DNA of 48,427 nt from a virus, in IMG/VR virus record IMGVR_UViG_3300017770_000025, positions 1 to 48,427 of that record; one strand, given 5' to 3'. A model generated the notes under the pieces. The model did no database searches. It was not told the DNA's origin and was given only the letters and a program-made list of their open reading frames with translations. Positions 5,985-16,100 of this stretch are shown here, in pieces (within the stretch, counting starts at the first letter, position 1; every line of letters begins with the position of its first letter). Made by a program: the position numbers and the translations under genes.

Positions 5985-7308
5985 ACAAGCCCAAGCTGGA
6001 TTCCACACACTACGGTCCGTGAAGCTTCGACCGTTGTTTCCTGGTAAAGAAACACCAAGCCAAAAGAATTCACAGGACTATATTGATCTCACAAAGGTCG
6101 TAACAAGCTGGACATTATCTGAAAGTATCAACGCACCTTACATATCAGGTCGGATGACAATACAAGAAAGTAATAATCTATTAGAAGATGTTCCCATACG
6201 AGGAGAAGAATCATTACAAATTACTGTAACAGACTTCTATGGAGAGACAAAAACATATGATTTTATTGTATATGCGGTAGATAATATCTCTCCTGATAGT
6301 TCAATCAATGATCGTATGATGAAATACACACTTGATTTCACTACAATAGATAAGTTAAATTCAGATACAAAAGAAATTAAAAGATCATTTGGTAAACAAA
6401 AGATATCAGATATGGCTCAATCCATCTTTGATGAATATTATTCTAATAGTAAGAAGCGTATAGAGATAGAAGAAACAGATGGAGAGCAAACTTTAGTCAT
6501 TCCATCATTAAGACCCGATGCCGCAATGCAATTTTTATCTAGAAGAGCATACTCTAATAGAAATAAAAGCTCCTTATACAGGTTCTTTGAGACAAGAGAG
6601 AAGTATTTTTTCTGTACGCATGAGTATCTAATCGAAAAATACGGGGAGTTTAAGGGTAAAACCATAGAGAAAAGGAATCGCTTATTTTTTAATTACAGCG
6701 TGTTAAATGATAACACAGGTCCAGGCCAGCTGAAAGCCCAACAAGCGGTGAATGATATCACCTATGGGAAGAAGGCCGATAGTTTCGCTGAAATGAAGGA
6801 TGGTGCGTATAGGAGAAACGTAACTGAACTCGATATCGCCAACAGGACCCGTATCTCACGCCAGTATGATTACACAAGCGAATACAAGGACTACAAGGCG
6901 CCTAGCGATTTAAAGCTAACGCACTCCCAGGAGTTTGTAGATTCCTATATGCCTTCCGCATTGGCACCTAGCACGACACTGATTACTGACTTTGCTCAGA
7001 TAGGCCAGAACAGAGGCGAGCAGGATAAGCCTTATCAGCATTACTACGAGAACTATACAACGAAGCCTGCTGTGGATTATCATATGAATCTGAACTCTTT
7101 TACGATTGATATCAATGGCCAACACGAAATATATCCTGGGATGGTGATTAATCTTGACCTATATAAGTTTAGTAATACATTATCAGGTACGAGAGAGACT
7201 GATAGCGAGCGAAGTGGTAAGTATTTTGTTATGGGAATCTCTCATAGCTTTAAGGGAGATATCTATAAGCAGTCTCTTACGATTACCAAGGGTGGTTTAG
7301 CATCATGA
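5974..7308 (+). CDS. 27: Baseplate hub protein gp27-like
   Basis: A 444-residue protein beginning MTTKQAQAGFHTLRSVKL. T4 gp27 (391 residues) forms the cup-shaped trimeric hub holding the gp5 spike. Supporting features are the order beside gp53 and gp5, the double tube-domain layout (VTSWTLSESINAPYISGRMT near 48-67 and a late SFTIDINGQHEIYPGMVINL near 372-391), and the middle pattern SLRPDAAMQFLSRRAYSNR (about 178-196), which resembles 'P-eai-wl-krA-s' in gp27-family hub proteins. It overlaps gp53 by 11 bases and ends with ATGA shared with the next ORF. Positions 6721-7080 are much richer in G+C than the flanks (about 48% by hand count against about 30% nearby), suggesting recombination within the gene. 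Confidence 0.8.
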   Translation: MTTKQAQAGFHTLRSVKLRPLFPGKETPSQKNSQDYIDLTKVVTSWTLSESINAPYISGRMTIQESNNLLEDVPIRGEESLQITVTDFYGETKTYDFIVYAVDNISPDSSINDRMMKYTLDFTTIDKLNSDTKEIKRSFGKQKISDMAQSIFDEYYSNSKKRIEIEETDGEQTLVIPSLRPDAAMQFLSRRAYSNRNKSSLYRFFETREKYFFCTHEYLIEKYGEFKGKTIEKRNRLFFNYSVLNDNTGPGQLKAQQAVNDITYGKKADSFAEMKDGAYRRNVTELDIANRTRISRQYDYTSEYKDYKAPSDLKLTHSQEFVDSYMPSALAPSTTLITDFAQIGQNRGEQDKPYQHYYENYTTKPAVDYHMNLNSFTIDINGQHEIYPGMVINLDLYKFSNTLSGTRETDSERSGKYFVMGISHSFKGDIYKQSLTITKGGLAS

Positions 7309-7391
7309 CATACGAAGAGTTTATGATATTAGGCCTATTGGGAATGTCATTGATGTATACGATCTATTTGAATTATAAGGATAAAGAATGA
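7305..7391 (+). CDS. 28-residue membrane peptide between gp27 and gp5
   Basis: A tiny ORF that fills the space between the hub and spike genes exactly: its ATG overlaps the gp27 stop (ATGA, 7305-7308) and its TGA overlaps the gp5-like start (ATGA, 7388-7391). The peptide starts MTYEEFMILGLLGMSLM and ends NYKDKE. It has a hydrophobic segment (about residues 6-22) with a charged C-terminus, as expected for a single-span membrane peptide. Both overlaps are four bases, the classic arrangement for termination-reinitiation, so this ORF would pass ribosomes from hub to spike gene. The function is unknown; a lysis-related or hub-associated peptide, or only a translational relay, are possibilities. 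Confidence 0.6.
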   Translation: MTYEEFMILGLLGMSLMYTIYLNYKDKE

Positions 7392-8971
7392 GTGGATTTA
7401 ATAATATGTTGTACTTTGCGGGTGTTGTTGAAGATAACAATGACCTGTCGAATGCAGGTAGAGTTCGTGTAAGAGCGTTTGGTATTCATCCGCCACGTGC
7501 GAGTGAGGGTGATGAAGATAGTGTTCCTACAGAGCATTTACCATGGGCGACTGTATTAGATGGATCGTATGGTGTATCGCCTGTGATTCCTAATGTAGGT
7601 GAATGGGTATTTGGTTTCTTTGTAGACGGAAGAGAAGCACAGCAACCAATGATTATGGGAAGACTCCCTGGTCAGCATCTACAAATGCCTTATGGAAGTG
7701 GTGAGCCTGGCGAAGATGGTTATCTACCACCAGAGAGCGTGAATCAATTTGGTAAGCCTGATCTACATCGATATCAAGGTGGTGAAGGAGCCAGTCAGGG
7801 TCAGACTCTTGCACAACGAGTACTAGCGAATACGAATATTCCTCAAGCGAATGGTGAGACGTTTGACGAGCCACCAATCATGATGCCCGAGAACAACTAT
7901 AAGAATAGAGTCATAGCATCCGCAGATGGAGATAACTTCATTGTACTAGGATCAGGTATGGATGGAGAAGCAAGTGATTATTTTCTCATCTCCCACTCCT
8001 CTGGCTCCGTATTCCAGATTGATGCGAATGGTACTATCTTTGTTAAAGCATTTGCTGACAAGTATAACACAACTCAGGGTATTGAGTCAACCTATGTGAG
8101 AGGTTCTTCTCATAGTACAATCGATGAAGACTATACATTAAAGATTGGCAAGAGCGGCAAGATACAAGTCAATGGCCGATTAGATATCGAATGTACAGAC
8201 TTTAATGTACGGGCTGCAAGAAACATTAATCTAGATGCTGGTGTAAAAGTAAACGTATCTGGTGGGGGTGTCGGGGTATTTGCGACTGCTGATGATATCA
8301 ATCTAGTTGCGAACACAAACATTAAAGGTCTTGCTACACTTGGTGGTATGTATTGGAAGTGTCTCATGCCAGGTAATCCAGCTGGAGATGGTGGTGACTT
8401 CCATGTTGACTCATATAAGACGAATATGTACAGTATTGCGTACACGAAGATACACAGCACAGGTACTCCAGCGATATCAGCACAGCTTCTACCGTTTCCT
8501 GATGTAGGTATGAATGGTATTGATATTAGTAGTTCGACAGGCTTGAAGCTTCAATCAAACACAGCAATGAATCTAACGTGTCTCACGAATATGGGTATAT
8601 CTTCAGTGGGTACATTAGGACTATCAGCAGGTGCAGCCATGAATCTATATGCTATAGGTACATTAGGTATAGGTGCTACACTTGCTGTATCACTTGACTC
8701 AGTAGTACCCGCAGCCTCTGTTCTGATTGGTAGTGGCACAGCAGCCGCTACGGCCACATCAACAGCTGGCAGTCTTGCAACATCTCTTGCTACGTTTGTA
8801 GCACCAGGTCATGTAGCTAGTTCAAATGTGCCAAACATAAGTGTAACAGAACTTGCGAAAGTTGTCAAGCCTCAGGAGATCAAGAACGCCCCCGCCCCAG
8901 AAATACCTGCTAAGACGAAGAGATGGTGGCATGCGATAACGAATATTATGAGATCAGATGATGACGAATAA
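7388..8971 (+). CDS. 5: Central spike protein gp5-like, without lysozyme domain
   Basis: A 527-residue protein. Residues 1-100 form the OB-fold domain of gp5/VgrG-like spikes: YFAGVVEDNNDLSNAGRVRV with a GIHPPR loop, then LPWATVLDGSYGVSPVIPNV and GEWVFGFFVDGREAQQPMIM, closing with GRLPG. A linker with Gly and Pro follows, then from about 180 a beta-helical stretch with repeated short hydrophobic and Gly/Asp units (IDANGTIFVKA, KSGKIQVNGRLDIE, NINLDAGVKVNVSG). The last part is Ala/Ser-rich and ends KTKRWWHAITNIM. In T4 gp5 a lysozyme domain separates the OB fold and the needle; no E-D-T lysozyme block is visible here and the linker is too short to hold one, so this spike punctures without digesting peptidoglycan. 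The start is coupled (ATGA) to the 28-residue ORF. Confidence 0.85.
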   Translation: MSGFNNMLYFAGVVEDNNDLSNAGRVRVRAFGIHPPRASEGDEDSVPTEHLPWATVLDGSYGVSPVIPNVGEWVFGFFVDGREAQQPMIMGRLPGQHLQMPYGSGEPGEDGYLPPESVNQFGKPDLHRYQGGEGASQGQTLAQRVLANTNIPQANGETFDEPPIMMPENNYKNRVIASADGDNFIVLGSGMDGEASDYFLISHSSGSVFQIDANGTIFVKAFADKYNTTQGIESTYVRGSSHSTIDEDYTLKIGKSGKIQVNGRLDIECTDFNVRAARNINLDAGVKVNVSGGGVGVFATADDINLVANTNIKGLATLGGMYWKCLMPGNPAGDGGDFHVDSYKTNMYSIAYTKIHSTGTPAISAQLLPFPDVGMNGIDISSSTGLKLQSNTAMNLTCLTNMGISSVGTLGLSAGAAMNLYAIGTLGIGATLAVSLDSVVPAASVLIGSGTAAATATSTAGSLATSLATFVAPGHVASSNVPNISVTELAKVVKPQEIKNAPAPEIPAKTKRWWHAITNIMRSDDDE

Positions 8972-8974
8972 ATA
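8967..8974 (+). promoter_or_regulatory. Possible late promoter, weak match
   Basis: AATAAATA, seven of eight bases of the T4 late box and a match to the relaxed NATAAATA form I recall for marine T4-like phages. It overlaps the stop codon of the spike gene and is 61 bases upstream of the 634-residue gene, at the largest gap (64 bases) of the rightward cluster. A short AT-rich motif like this can arise by chance, so it is only a candidate. Confidence 0.35.
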
Positions 8975-9035
8975 TCTAGGTGAATCTTTCATTATAACAC
9001 ATATAAACCTGCTTGTCAACAAAAAGGTAACATAA

Positions 9036-10940
9036 ATGTCGATAGAATGCACAAATACTACACCGATATCAGGGCAAAGTTCTGCTCTGACTGCACCTGT
9101 CGGCACTATTGACTTCTCTGCTCTGATTGCACAGCCGGATCCATTGGACCAGGTAGATAGAGCCACAGTTGTCGAGATTACAGACAAGTTAAACGCTTTG
9201 CTTGATGTAGAGAACTTATCTGAGTATTCTACACTACAAAATCGTTATGATCAGTTTCCTCTTACCTATACAGAGATTGCTGACTATGTGTTAACCAATA
9301 ATGTCAATACAGTTGATATACTGACATCAATTAACAAGTATGACGGTGCTATAGGTACTGATCAGGTGATTAATCAGACATTATCTGACTTAGACTTTCA
9401 CTATGAAACAAATCTAGGTAAAACAATCAATGAAGGGTTATGTGGTGCGTTTGGTAATACCCTAGCAGAACTACTCAGTGCTTTCACACTTCTTGATGCC
9501 ACTATAGCCAAATTAAATGGTTTAAATCTCAATGACTTAGATCCCAAGAAGGCTGCGATTGCTCTAGCACAGAAGTTGAAGGTTGAGGCGTTAAAAGAAT
9601 CGTTGATTAAGACCATTAATAAGATTATAGAGAAAGTCGAAGAGAAGGTGCGTAAAGCAATAGATAGTGCAATTGAAGAGATTACTGAGATTGTAGGTAA
9701 CCCTGGTGAAAAGATATTAGGTATGGTAACAAAGATGAAGCAAGAGATAGAAGACTTCTTCTCTAGTGAAACAGTACAACGAATAAAAGATAATGTAGAA
9801 GCATTCATTGCAGAGATGGTAGCCGCATTTGAAAGACCTACATTAATGAATATTCAGTTAATCATGCACAAGATATGTAACTTCACAGAGACTATCATGG
9901 CCATACTATTTGGACCTGCTGATGAGATAGCAGAAGTTGCACAAGTTGTCAAGAAAGAAAAGCAAATACTTGACACACAAGATAAGATCGAACAGAAGAA
10001 AGCAGAAGATAACGGTGCGATTCGTGTCCAGAAAGAAGTTGCTGAAGAAGTGAAACAAGAAGTCGAAGCGAAGATTAATGAACTAGCACTTGATAATAGT
10101 CCAAATAGGTATGTAGAACAAGAGTCATACCAGACTAGTCGTGGTATTAAACAAAGAGATGTAGTCAAGTATCGACAACCAGGTGAGTTGGGTTATATAG
10201 ATCCAAGTACTGGTCTACTTTCGATACCTACGAATGTAGACTATGTGACATCACCATATATTACTGCTGACGAGACAAAAGCAATTAATGGTATGAGTGA
10301 ATCTGGCTTAGGACCAGGGCGATTGATTACATGGAGTGATAAAGTCATTGATGGTAATCAATGGCAAGACTTGAGTAATAGTGTACTTGCTAAGTTATTG
10401 CGTATATCAAATCAGACTGGTGATAAGTATGTATTACGGCAAGGTAGAGTAGCGACCTCAAGTAGAGGTGATGCGAATACATACGGTAAGATTACAAAGC
10501 AGGGTACAGCGGGATATCATCATAAGTTTTCGGGCTTTAGTGTTCAGCTAGATGTGACTGAAGATAATCGTATGAAGACAATCATTGCAGCCTCGAGAGC
10601 GGGCTTTACTGGTATTGGTGTAGGAAGAAGATATCTAAAGCTTCATGTAGGTAATAGAGAAGGATATGTAGCAGATCAGAAGGATATTCGCTGGCGTCAA
10701 GAAGATAGGTTCTCACCAGGAACTGAACTACTTCAGCTCCAAGCCATGATGACTACACACAGAAAAGATGGTTATAGAAAGAGAATGAAGCAAGATGACG
10801 ATTTCAATATCCTTGATAAGTCTACACATAAGCAAGAAGAGAACAATGATGGTACATTTAGCTTTGTAGATAATAATAGCATATTCGATATCCCAAGTCA
10901 AGTAGAAGAATCATTTAGCCTTCTTCGTCCCGATAATTAG
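9036..10940 (+). CDS. Virion protein: coiled coil plus possible degenerate M15 peptidase domain
   Basis: A 634-residue protein lying between the spike and gp25. Residues about 165-345 are Glu/Lys-rich amphipathic helices (for example KTINKIIEKVEEKVRKAIDS), likely coiled coil. The C-terminal part (about 450-570) resembles zinc D,D-carboxypeptidases of the M15 type in order: GYHHKFSGFSVQLDV (about 493-507), AASRAGFTGIGVG, then LKLHVGNREG and a final RW. The usual SxHxxGxAxD and HxD metal motifs are not intact: Gln504 sits where the metal-binding Asp is expected and Lys535 aligns with the usual His, though His495/496 and His537 remain. I infer a fold that may bind peptidoglycan without cutting it, perhaps replacing the lysozyme missing from the spike. 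AAGG lies 10-12 bases upstream of the ATG. The peptidase likeness is tentative. Confidence 0.6.
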   Translation: MSIECTNTTPISGQSSALTAPVGTIDFSALIAQPDPLDQVDRATVVEITDKLNALLDVENLSEYSTLQNRYDQFPLTYTEIADYVLTNNVNTVDILTSINKYDGAIGTDQVINQTLSDLDFHYETNLGKTINEGLCGAFGNTLAELLSAFTLLDATIAKLNGLNLNDLDPKKAAIALAQKLKVEALKESLIKTINKIIEKVEEKVRKAIDSAIEEITEIVGNPGEKILGMVTKMKQEIEDFFSSETVQRIKDNVEAFIAEMVAAFERPTLMNIQLIMHKICNFTETIMAILFGPADEIAEVAQVVKKEKQILDTQDKIEQKKAEDNGAIRVQKEVAEEVKQEVEAKINELALDNSPNRYVEQESYQTSRGIKQRDVVKYRQPGELGYIDPSTGLLSIPTNVDYVTSPYITADETKAINGMSESGLGPGRLITWSDKVIDGNQWQDLSNSVLAKLLRISNQTGDKYVLRQGRVATSSRGDANTYGKITKQGTAGYHHKFSGFSVQLDVTEDNRMKTIIAASRAGFTGIGVGRRYLKLHVGNREGYVADQKDIRWRQEDRFSPGTELLQLQAMMTTHRKDGYRKRMKQDDDFNILDKSTHKQEENNDGTFSFVDNNSIFDIPSQVEESFSLLRPDN

Positions 10941-10948
10941 TATAAATA
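10941..10948 (+). promoter_or_regulatory. T4-type late promoter box for gp25/gp6 genes
   Basis: Perfect TATAAATA starting one base after the stop of the upstream gene and ending 20 bases before the gp25 ATG (10969). A transcript starting near 10954 would have a short leader carrying the AAAGG ribosome site. It lies in one of the few gaps of the cluster, so a chance match is unlikely. Confidence 0.8.
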
Positions 10949-10968
10949 CACTATAAAAGGTATCATAA

Positions 10969-11376
10969 ATGGCATTAACACCACGCACACGATCACAAGA
11001 GTTCTTCTCTGATTTCACAAGAAATCTAGAGCAGATACCTGGGCGTAAGGATACTTCTCGTGTGATTAATGAGAATGCTGTGAAAGAAAGTATACGCAAC
11101 CTAATACTCACTGATCGTGGTGAAAGACTCATGCAACCTAATATAGGGTGTGATATACGAGGTAGTCTATTCGAGAATATTGATCAAAGCACGATGTTGA
11201 TATTAGAACAGAACATTAAGTCTACAATACGAACATATGAACCACGCTGTAATCTACGCTCTGTAGAAGTACAGGCGAATACAGAAACAAATGAACTTAG
11301 AGTAAAGATTGTGTTTAGTGTCATAAATACCACTACTACATCTTCACTTACAATCGATTTAAATAGGGTAAGATAA
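10969..11376 (+). CDS. 25: Baseplate wedge protein gp25-like
   Basis: A 135-residue protein, near the 132 of T4 gp25, the wedge subunit that touches the sheath and is conserved in all contractile injection systems. ILTDRGERLMQPNIGCDIRG (residues 46-65) followed by SLFEN is the family signature ('llt--GErl--P-fG---r--lFe'), and YEPRCNL (90-96) holds the conserved EPR motif that binds gp6. The N-terminus MALTPRTRSQEFFSDFT is typical of the marine T4-like form. The gene has its own late promoter and is followed after one base by gp6, its partner. Nothing is missing or unusual. Confidence 0.93.
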   Translation: MALTPRTRSQEFFSDFTRNLEQIPGRKDTSRVINENAVKESIRNLILTDRGERLMQPNIGCDIRGSLFENIDQSTMLILEQNIKSTIRTYEPRCNLRSVEVQANTETNELRVKIVFSVINTTTTSSLTIDLNRVR

Positions 11377-11377
11377 A

Positions 11378-13141
11378 ATGGCAGACTTGTCACCAATCAC
11401 AAATATGGACTTTAATGAGACTAAGGAAGCACTCAAGACCTTTCTAAAGAATCAAGAGAAGTTTAAAGACTATGACTACGAAGGATCTAACATGAATGTA
11501 TTGTTAGATGTGCTGTCATATAACACATACTATAATAGCTATTACTATAATATGGCCATCTCAGAGATGTTCCTTGATAGTGCTTCTCAGCGTAACTCTG
11601 TGATCTCTCATGCAAAAGAACTCAACTATCTACCTACATCTGCTCGAAGTGCATCATCAAAGGTATCATTTAGAATAGTAGCACCTAATCTGAATAGTAA
11701 CTACTTCAATATACCTGCGAATACTTCATTGATTGGTCGCTGTGGTAATAAGACATATAACTTCATTACAGATAAAGCAGTAGTTGCTACACGATCAGCA
11801 AATAACGATACTGTATATACCGTAGACGGTGTTGATGTATTTGAGGGTCGTATGATTACCGAGACTCTATCATCTGTAGATACAATACTATCAAATGCTA
11901 CAATCGACACACGAAGCCTTACACTCAAGGTCAATGGTGAGACATATGTGTATAAGTCTGATATCTTTGGTATAGATGCTACAGATAAAGTATTCTACCT
12001 ACAACCCGAGAATGATGGTAAGTACTCTGTACAGTTTGGTGCTGATAAGTTTGGTGTACAACCTACGATCACTGATTCAATCATTGCATCCTATAGAGTG
12101 ACTGTAGGACCTACAGCAAACGGAGTGACTTCCTTAACGATAGGAAACTTTGGCGGATCCTCTTCGATCACAATCACGATGACAAGTGCGACAAATGGCG
12201 GCTCTTTGGCGGAAGATATTGAGTCGATTCGAACTTTTGCTCCAAAGGCTTTACAGGTTCAAGAAAGAGCAGTCACGAAACGAGACTATGAAACTCTGCT
12301 TCGTGCTAGATTTCCTAACATTCAAGCGATTAGCGTATATGGTGGAGATGAGACGACACCCCCACAATTTGGAAAGGTCATTATCTCTGTTGATGTAACA
12401 GGTGGTGAAGGTGCGGCTGATTACGAGATTGCAAACTTTCGAGCGTATCTGCGAGATAAGACTCCATTAACAATTGAACCAGTGTTTGTTGTAGCGAAGT
12501 TCTTGTATGTGAATCAAGTTGTACAAGTTGTGTACGATCCTAACTTAACAGATAAGAGTGCGGCTCAGATACAGAGCGAAGTGAATGCTGGTATACTTAA
12601 CTATAACAATCAGAATCTAAATGACTTTAATAAGACATTACGACAATCACGCCTAGCGGCTTATCTAGATGGGCTTGATGCATCGATTGTATCAACTGAT
12701 ATTGTAAGTAAGCCTATCATTGAATATATTCCTGCATTGAACTTTGCGACTAGTCCATCGTTCTCGTTTGAGTCTGGACTCGTACAGCCTTATCCGTTTG
12801 ATGCTTCACTTGGCTTTGATACATATAAGCCTGCTGTAGAGTCTACTAAGTTTACTGTAGAAGGTACATTAGTATCAGCACAAGACGATGGTAATGGTAA
12901 CATCATGCTTGTAACCGCAGAGCAAGATGCAAGTGTATCAGTATTTAAATCATCTGTAGGTACTATCAATTATAGCACAGGTGAGGTGAAGTTGTCAAAT
13001 CTTACAATTGAATCTTTCCAGAACAATGCAATTAAGTTTACTGCAAACACAGTGAATAAAGATATTCGCCCACCAAAGGATCGTATTATTGTAATTCGTG
13101 GTGAAGACGTAACCGTAACTGCTCAACCAGTCGAGACATAA
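11378..13141 (+). CDS. 6: Baseplate wedge protein gp6-like
   Basis: A 587-residue protein (T4 gp6 is 660). The N-terminus MADLSPITNMDFNETKEAL, then FLKNQEKFKDYDYEGSNMNV (about 23-42), LDVLSYNTYYNSYYYNMAI (about 44-62) and EMFLDSASQRNSVISHAKEL (about 64-83) are the recognisable gp6 start. The middle holds the baseplate_J-like segment: ESIRTFAPKALQVQERAVTK (about 283-302), then RDYETLLRARFPNIQAISV (about 303-321). gp6 makes the dimeric ring that ties wedges together and binds gp25, gp53 and gp7. It starts one base after gp25 and ends three bases before the next gene. Positions 12121-12420 are richer in G+C than the N-terminal part, perhaps because the conserved protein block is Gly/Ala/Arg-rich, or from recombination. 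Confidence 0.9.
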   Translation: MADLSPITNMDFNETKEALKTFLKNQEKFKDYDYEGSNMNVLLDVLSYNTYYNSYYYNMAISEMFLDSASQRNSVISHAKELNYLPTSARSASSKVSFRIVAPNLNSNYFNIPANTSLIGRCGNKTYNFITDKAVVATRSANNDTVYTVDGVDVFEGRMITETLSSVDTILSNATIDTRSLTLKVNGETYVYKSDIFGIDATDKVFYLQPENDGKYSVQFGADKFGVQPTITDSIIASYRVTVGPTANGVTSLTIGNFGGSSSITITMTSATNGGSLAEDIESIRTFAPKALQVQERAVTKRDYETLLRARFPNIQAISVYGGDETTPPQFGKVIISVDVTGGEGAADYEIANFRAYLRDKTPLTIEPVFVVAKFLYVNQVVQVVYDPNLTDKSAAQIQSEVNAGILNYNNQNLNDFNKTLRQSRLAAYLDGLDASIVSTDIVSKPIIEYIPALNFATSPSFSFESGLVQPYPFDASLGFDTYKPAVESTKFTVEGTLVSAQDDGNGNIMLVTAEQDASVSVFKSSVGTINYSTGEVKLSNLTIESFQNNAIKFTANTVNKDIRPPKDRIIVIRGEDVTVTAQPVET

Positions 13142-13144
13142 TAC

Positions 13145-16100
13145 ATGGCTTTAGAATTAAGAGATGCTGTATACTCAGGAATAAGTCAACAATTTCCTGC
13201 GATCTATCAAGAAGATGGAGATTTTCTTGTATCATTTGTACAGGCGTATTATGAGCATCTTGACGAGAAGAATGATCGTAACATTCCTAAGTTGCGAGAT
13301 GTTGATACAACATTATCTGCATTTCTAATCTATTATAAGAAGAAGTTTCTTGCTGATCTACCTATTGACACCAAGCTTGATACACGATTCATTATTAAAC
13401 ATATTCAAGATATGTACCGCAGAAAGGGTACACAAGAAAGTCTTGAGTTATTATTCCGTATGTTCTTTGATGAAGACATCGAAGTATTCTATCCAAGCAC
13501 AGCGATTCTACGCCCGTCTGATTCGATCTGGGGTGGTGATGTATTCCTTGAGGGTAACCCTGTCTATACTGTTGACGAATATCCTATTGAGAAAGGACAA
13601 AGAATAAAAGGTGATGTATCTCTTGCTACAGCGTTTGTTGACGAAGTAATCTTTGTAAACTTTTCGGGTGCATTGATTCCTATCGTCTACCTATCAAATC
13701 TTGCAGGAACATTTAGTGCAGATGACGGAATACAGATTATCACACAAGCAGATGACGGTACTATAACAGTTAAGAATGTGGGTCGTCTTATCGCAGGATC
13801 AATTGATTCGATTAGTGTGAATACTACAAATTCACTTAGATTACCTGATCAAGCAGTTGGTGATAAGGTAAAACTTCAATCATCAAAGGCTGGTATTGAA
13901 GCAGAGGGAAGAGTCACAAAGATTAGTGATACAGCTACAGGCGTTATTGATTTCTCGATTGTAGATGGCGGATTTGGATATGTTGATCCTACGACAACAA
14001 CACTTACAGTCAAGAATGATATTGGTATTAGTAACCAAGTGATGGTAATTAACAACACGACAGCTTTAGACATACAGCGTGGTGATGTAATCATTGCAAA
14101 TGGTGAACAATTAAGCTATCAAGGTTCTGCTACAGGAACACCTTATGCACTTACTGGTTCTGCAAAAGTAATTGAATATAATCACCCCCTTTTATTCCTA
14201 TACAGTGATGATTATAATACAGTCAAAACATATTTGAATCGAACAGCAGTAAATTCAATTAGTGCGACTACTGTAAATGCATTCACTGAAAGTATGAAGA
14301 GTGCGGCTCAAGCACAATACTGGGAAGCACTAGATCAAATTGCACCTCAAATACTAACAAGCGAGTTCACAAACGAGCATAGAAAGCTACAATTACCCAA
14401 TCAGCAATTTTCAGCCCCTCAAGCTACAGGTTCTGGTAAAATTCCAGCTGATAATCTAGGACACTTTCTTGCTGGAGATGCTGACACCTTTACAGCCAGT
14501 AGTACGACTGTTTCTACAATAGGTGTTAACTCTAGACAAGTTATGCAAGAGTATATTAACGTACTTAATCTGTCAGGAAACTTTCCAGCATTTGCCGCGG
14601 ATCTTTATCAACGAGCAGATGTGCCTGATAGTACAAGATCCCAATGGAGATTTTTCTTCAATAGTATATTTCTAGCATTAAGTAAAGTAGATATATTTCC
14701 TCAAATAGTTGTCAGTTCTACAAAGACAACAGGACCAGGTCCGCAAACTCATATTGTTAGTGGTCAATACTATATGATATGGGATAACGGTAGTGGAACT
14801 GGTAACTGGACAACTTACGGAGCATCTACATCTGGAGGAATAGAGGGTGAGATATTCCAAGCAAACCAAAGCTTTGATTTCACAACTACTTCGAACACAG
14901 ACGATTGGGCAGTAGTTGCTCAAGGTAGTTTATCAACACAAGAACTTCAAAACTTTCACTTGAATAGACTTAGATTTGATCAACTCCATATAGACAGCTC
15001 CAGTTCTTTGGCTAGACTGCGAGACAAATCTGGTACTGTTGTTTCTTATCCTACAATCACAACTCCATCTTTCAATCTTCAAAGATATAGAGGCAATCTG
15101 GCTAGATATGATTCAACTGTAACAGATGCCGCTTCATTGGAAAAGTTAGTATACATAGGTACAATTGCTAATCAAAGTTTTAGTGCAACGAATCGTAGTG
15201 CTGACTTCGAAATATCTAGCCTGAGTAATATTGAAACTGTAACGCTTATTCCAGATTTGATTGAAGACTTTGCTGATACACTATTAGACATACCTATTGG
15301 ACAAGCTGGCGGTGCCGCAGGTACTGCAAATGACGACTATGGTATGTCCGGACCTGGAAACGAAAACCTAGGCACTGCACTCAATACTGCGTTTAGTCCA
15401 ATCACAGTCAAGATAGGAACAATAACTGAACTGAATGTTCTGAATGGTGGTATTGATTATCAAAACGATGTAGCTATTGCTATTGAAAACACGCAGATAT
15501 CTAAGTTTAATAAACAAGATTACAAGTTGCAGTTTGATACAATTGACTTTGATATTTCTGCAGGAGATACCATAACACAAAACATCAAGATTGCTGACTT
15601 ACAGATAAATCAATCAGGAAACAAAATACACACAGATCCTGATGGTGATGGTTCGATCATTCTCCAATCTTTAGGCAGTGTAACAACAGGTACTAACTAT
15701 GAGAATAGTTCGACCACTTTTCAGTTTACTACAGGCGATACAAAAGATTACACAGTAAAAGCGAAGTTCTTGAGAAGAGAAGGTAACGACTTCTTCTTTA
15801 GACCTATAAGCTTTTATGGATTTGAAGGCAACATAAGTTTATCTTTCTTAAAGCCTAATCAAGAATATCAGATTGTTTCTTTGGGTGACACTTCACCCTC
15901 TAACTGGAATGCGATAGGTGCTTCTGTTAGTCCTCAAGTTGGAGAGATATTCACAACAGGAACACAAACAGCTATCAGCGGAGCGACACTTAATAAGGGT
16001 ACAGTCACAGTTCCAGTTACTGTTGGTGGCATCAAAAAGAGACTTGTTAGTATTAATGAAGATCCAACTTCATTGCCTATGGGTGCAAACGCAGAGATTT

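Noticed and set aside
8972-9035. A terminator or second promoter (TATAAACC at 9002-9009) in the gap after the spike gene.
   Set aside because: No hairpin with a T run is visible, and the TATAAACC differs from the late box in two positions.
9401-9808. A 135-residue - strand frame inside the coiled-coil virion gene, with strings of hydrophobic residues.
   Set aside because: It is antisense to Glu/Lys-rich helices, which give Ser/Phe/Leu-rich shadow proteins; no start signal or neighbour supports it.
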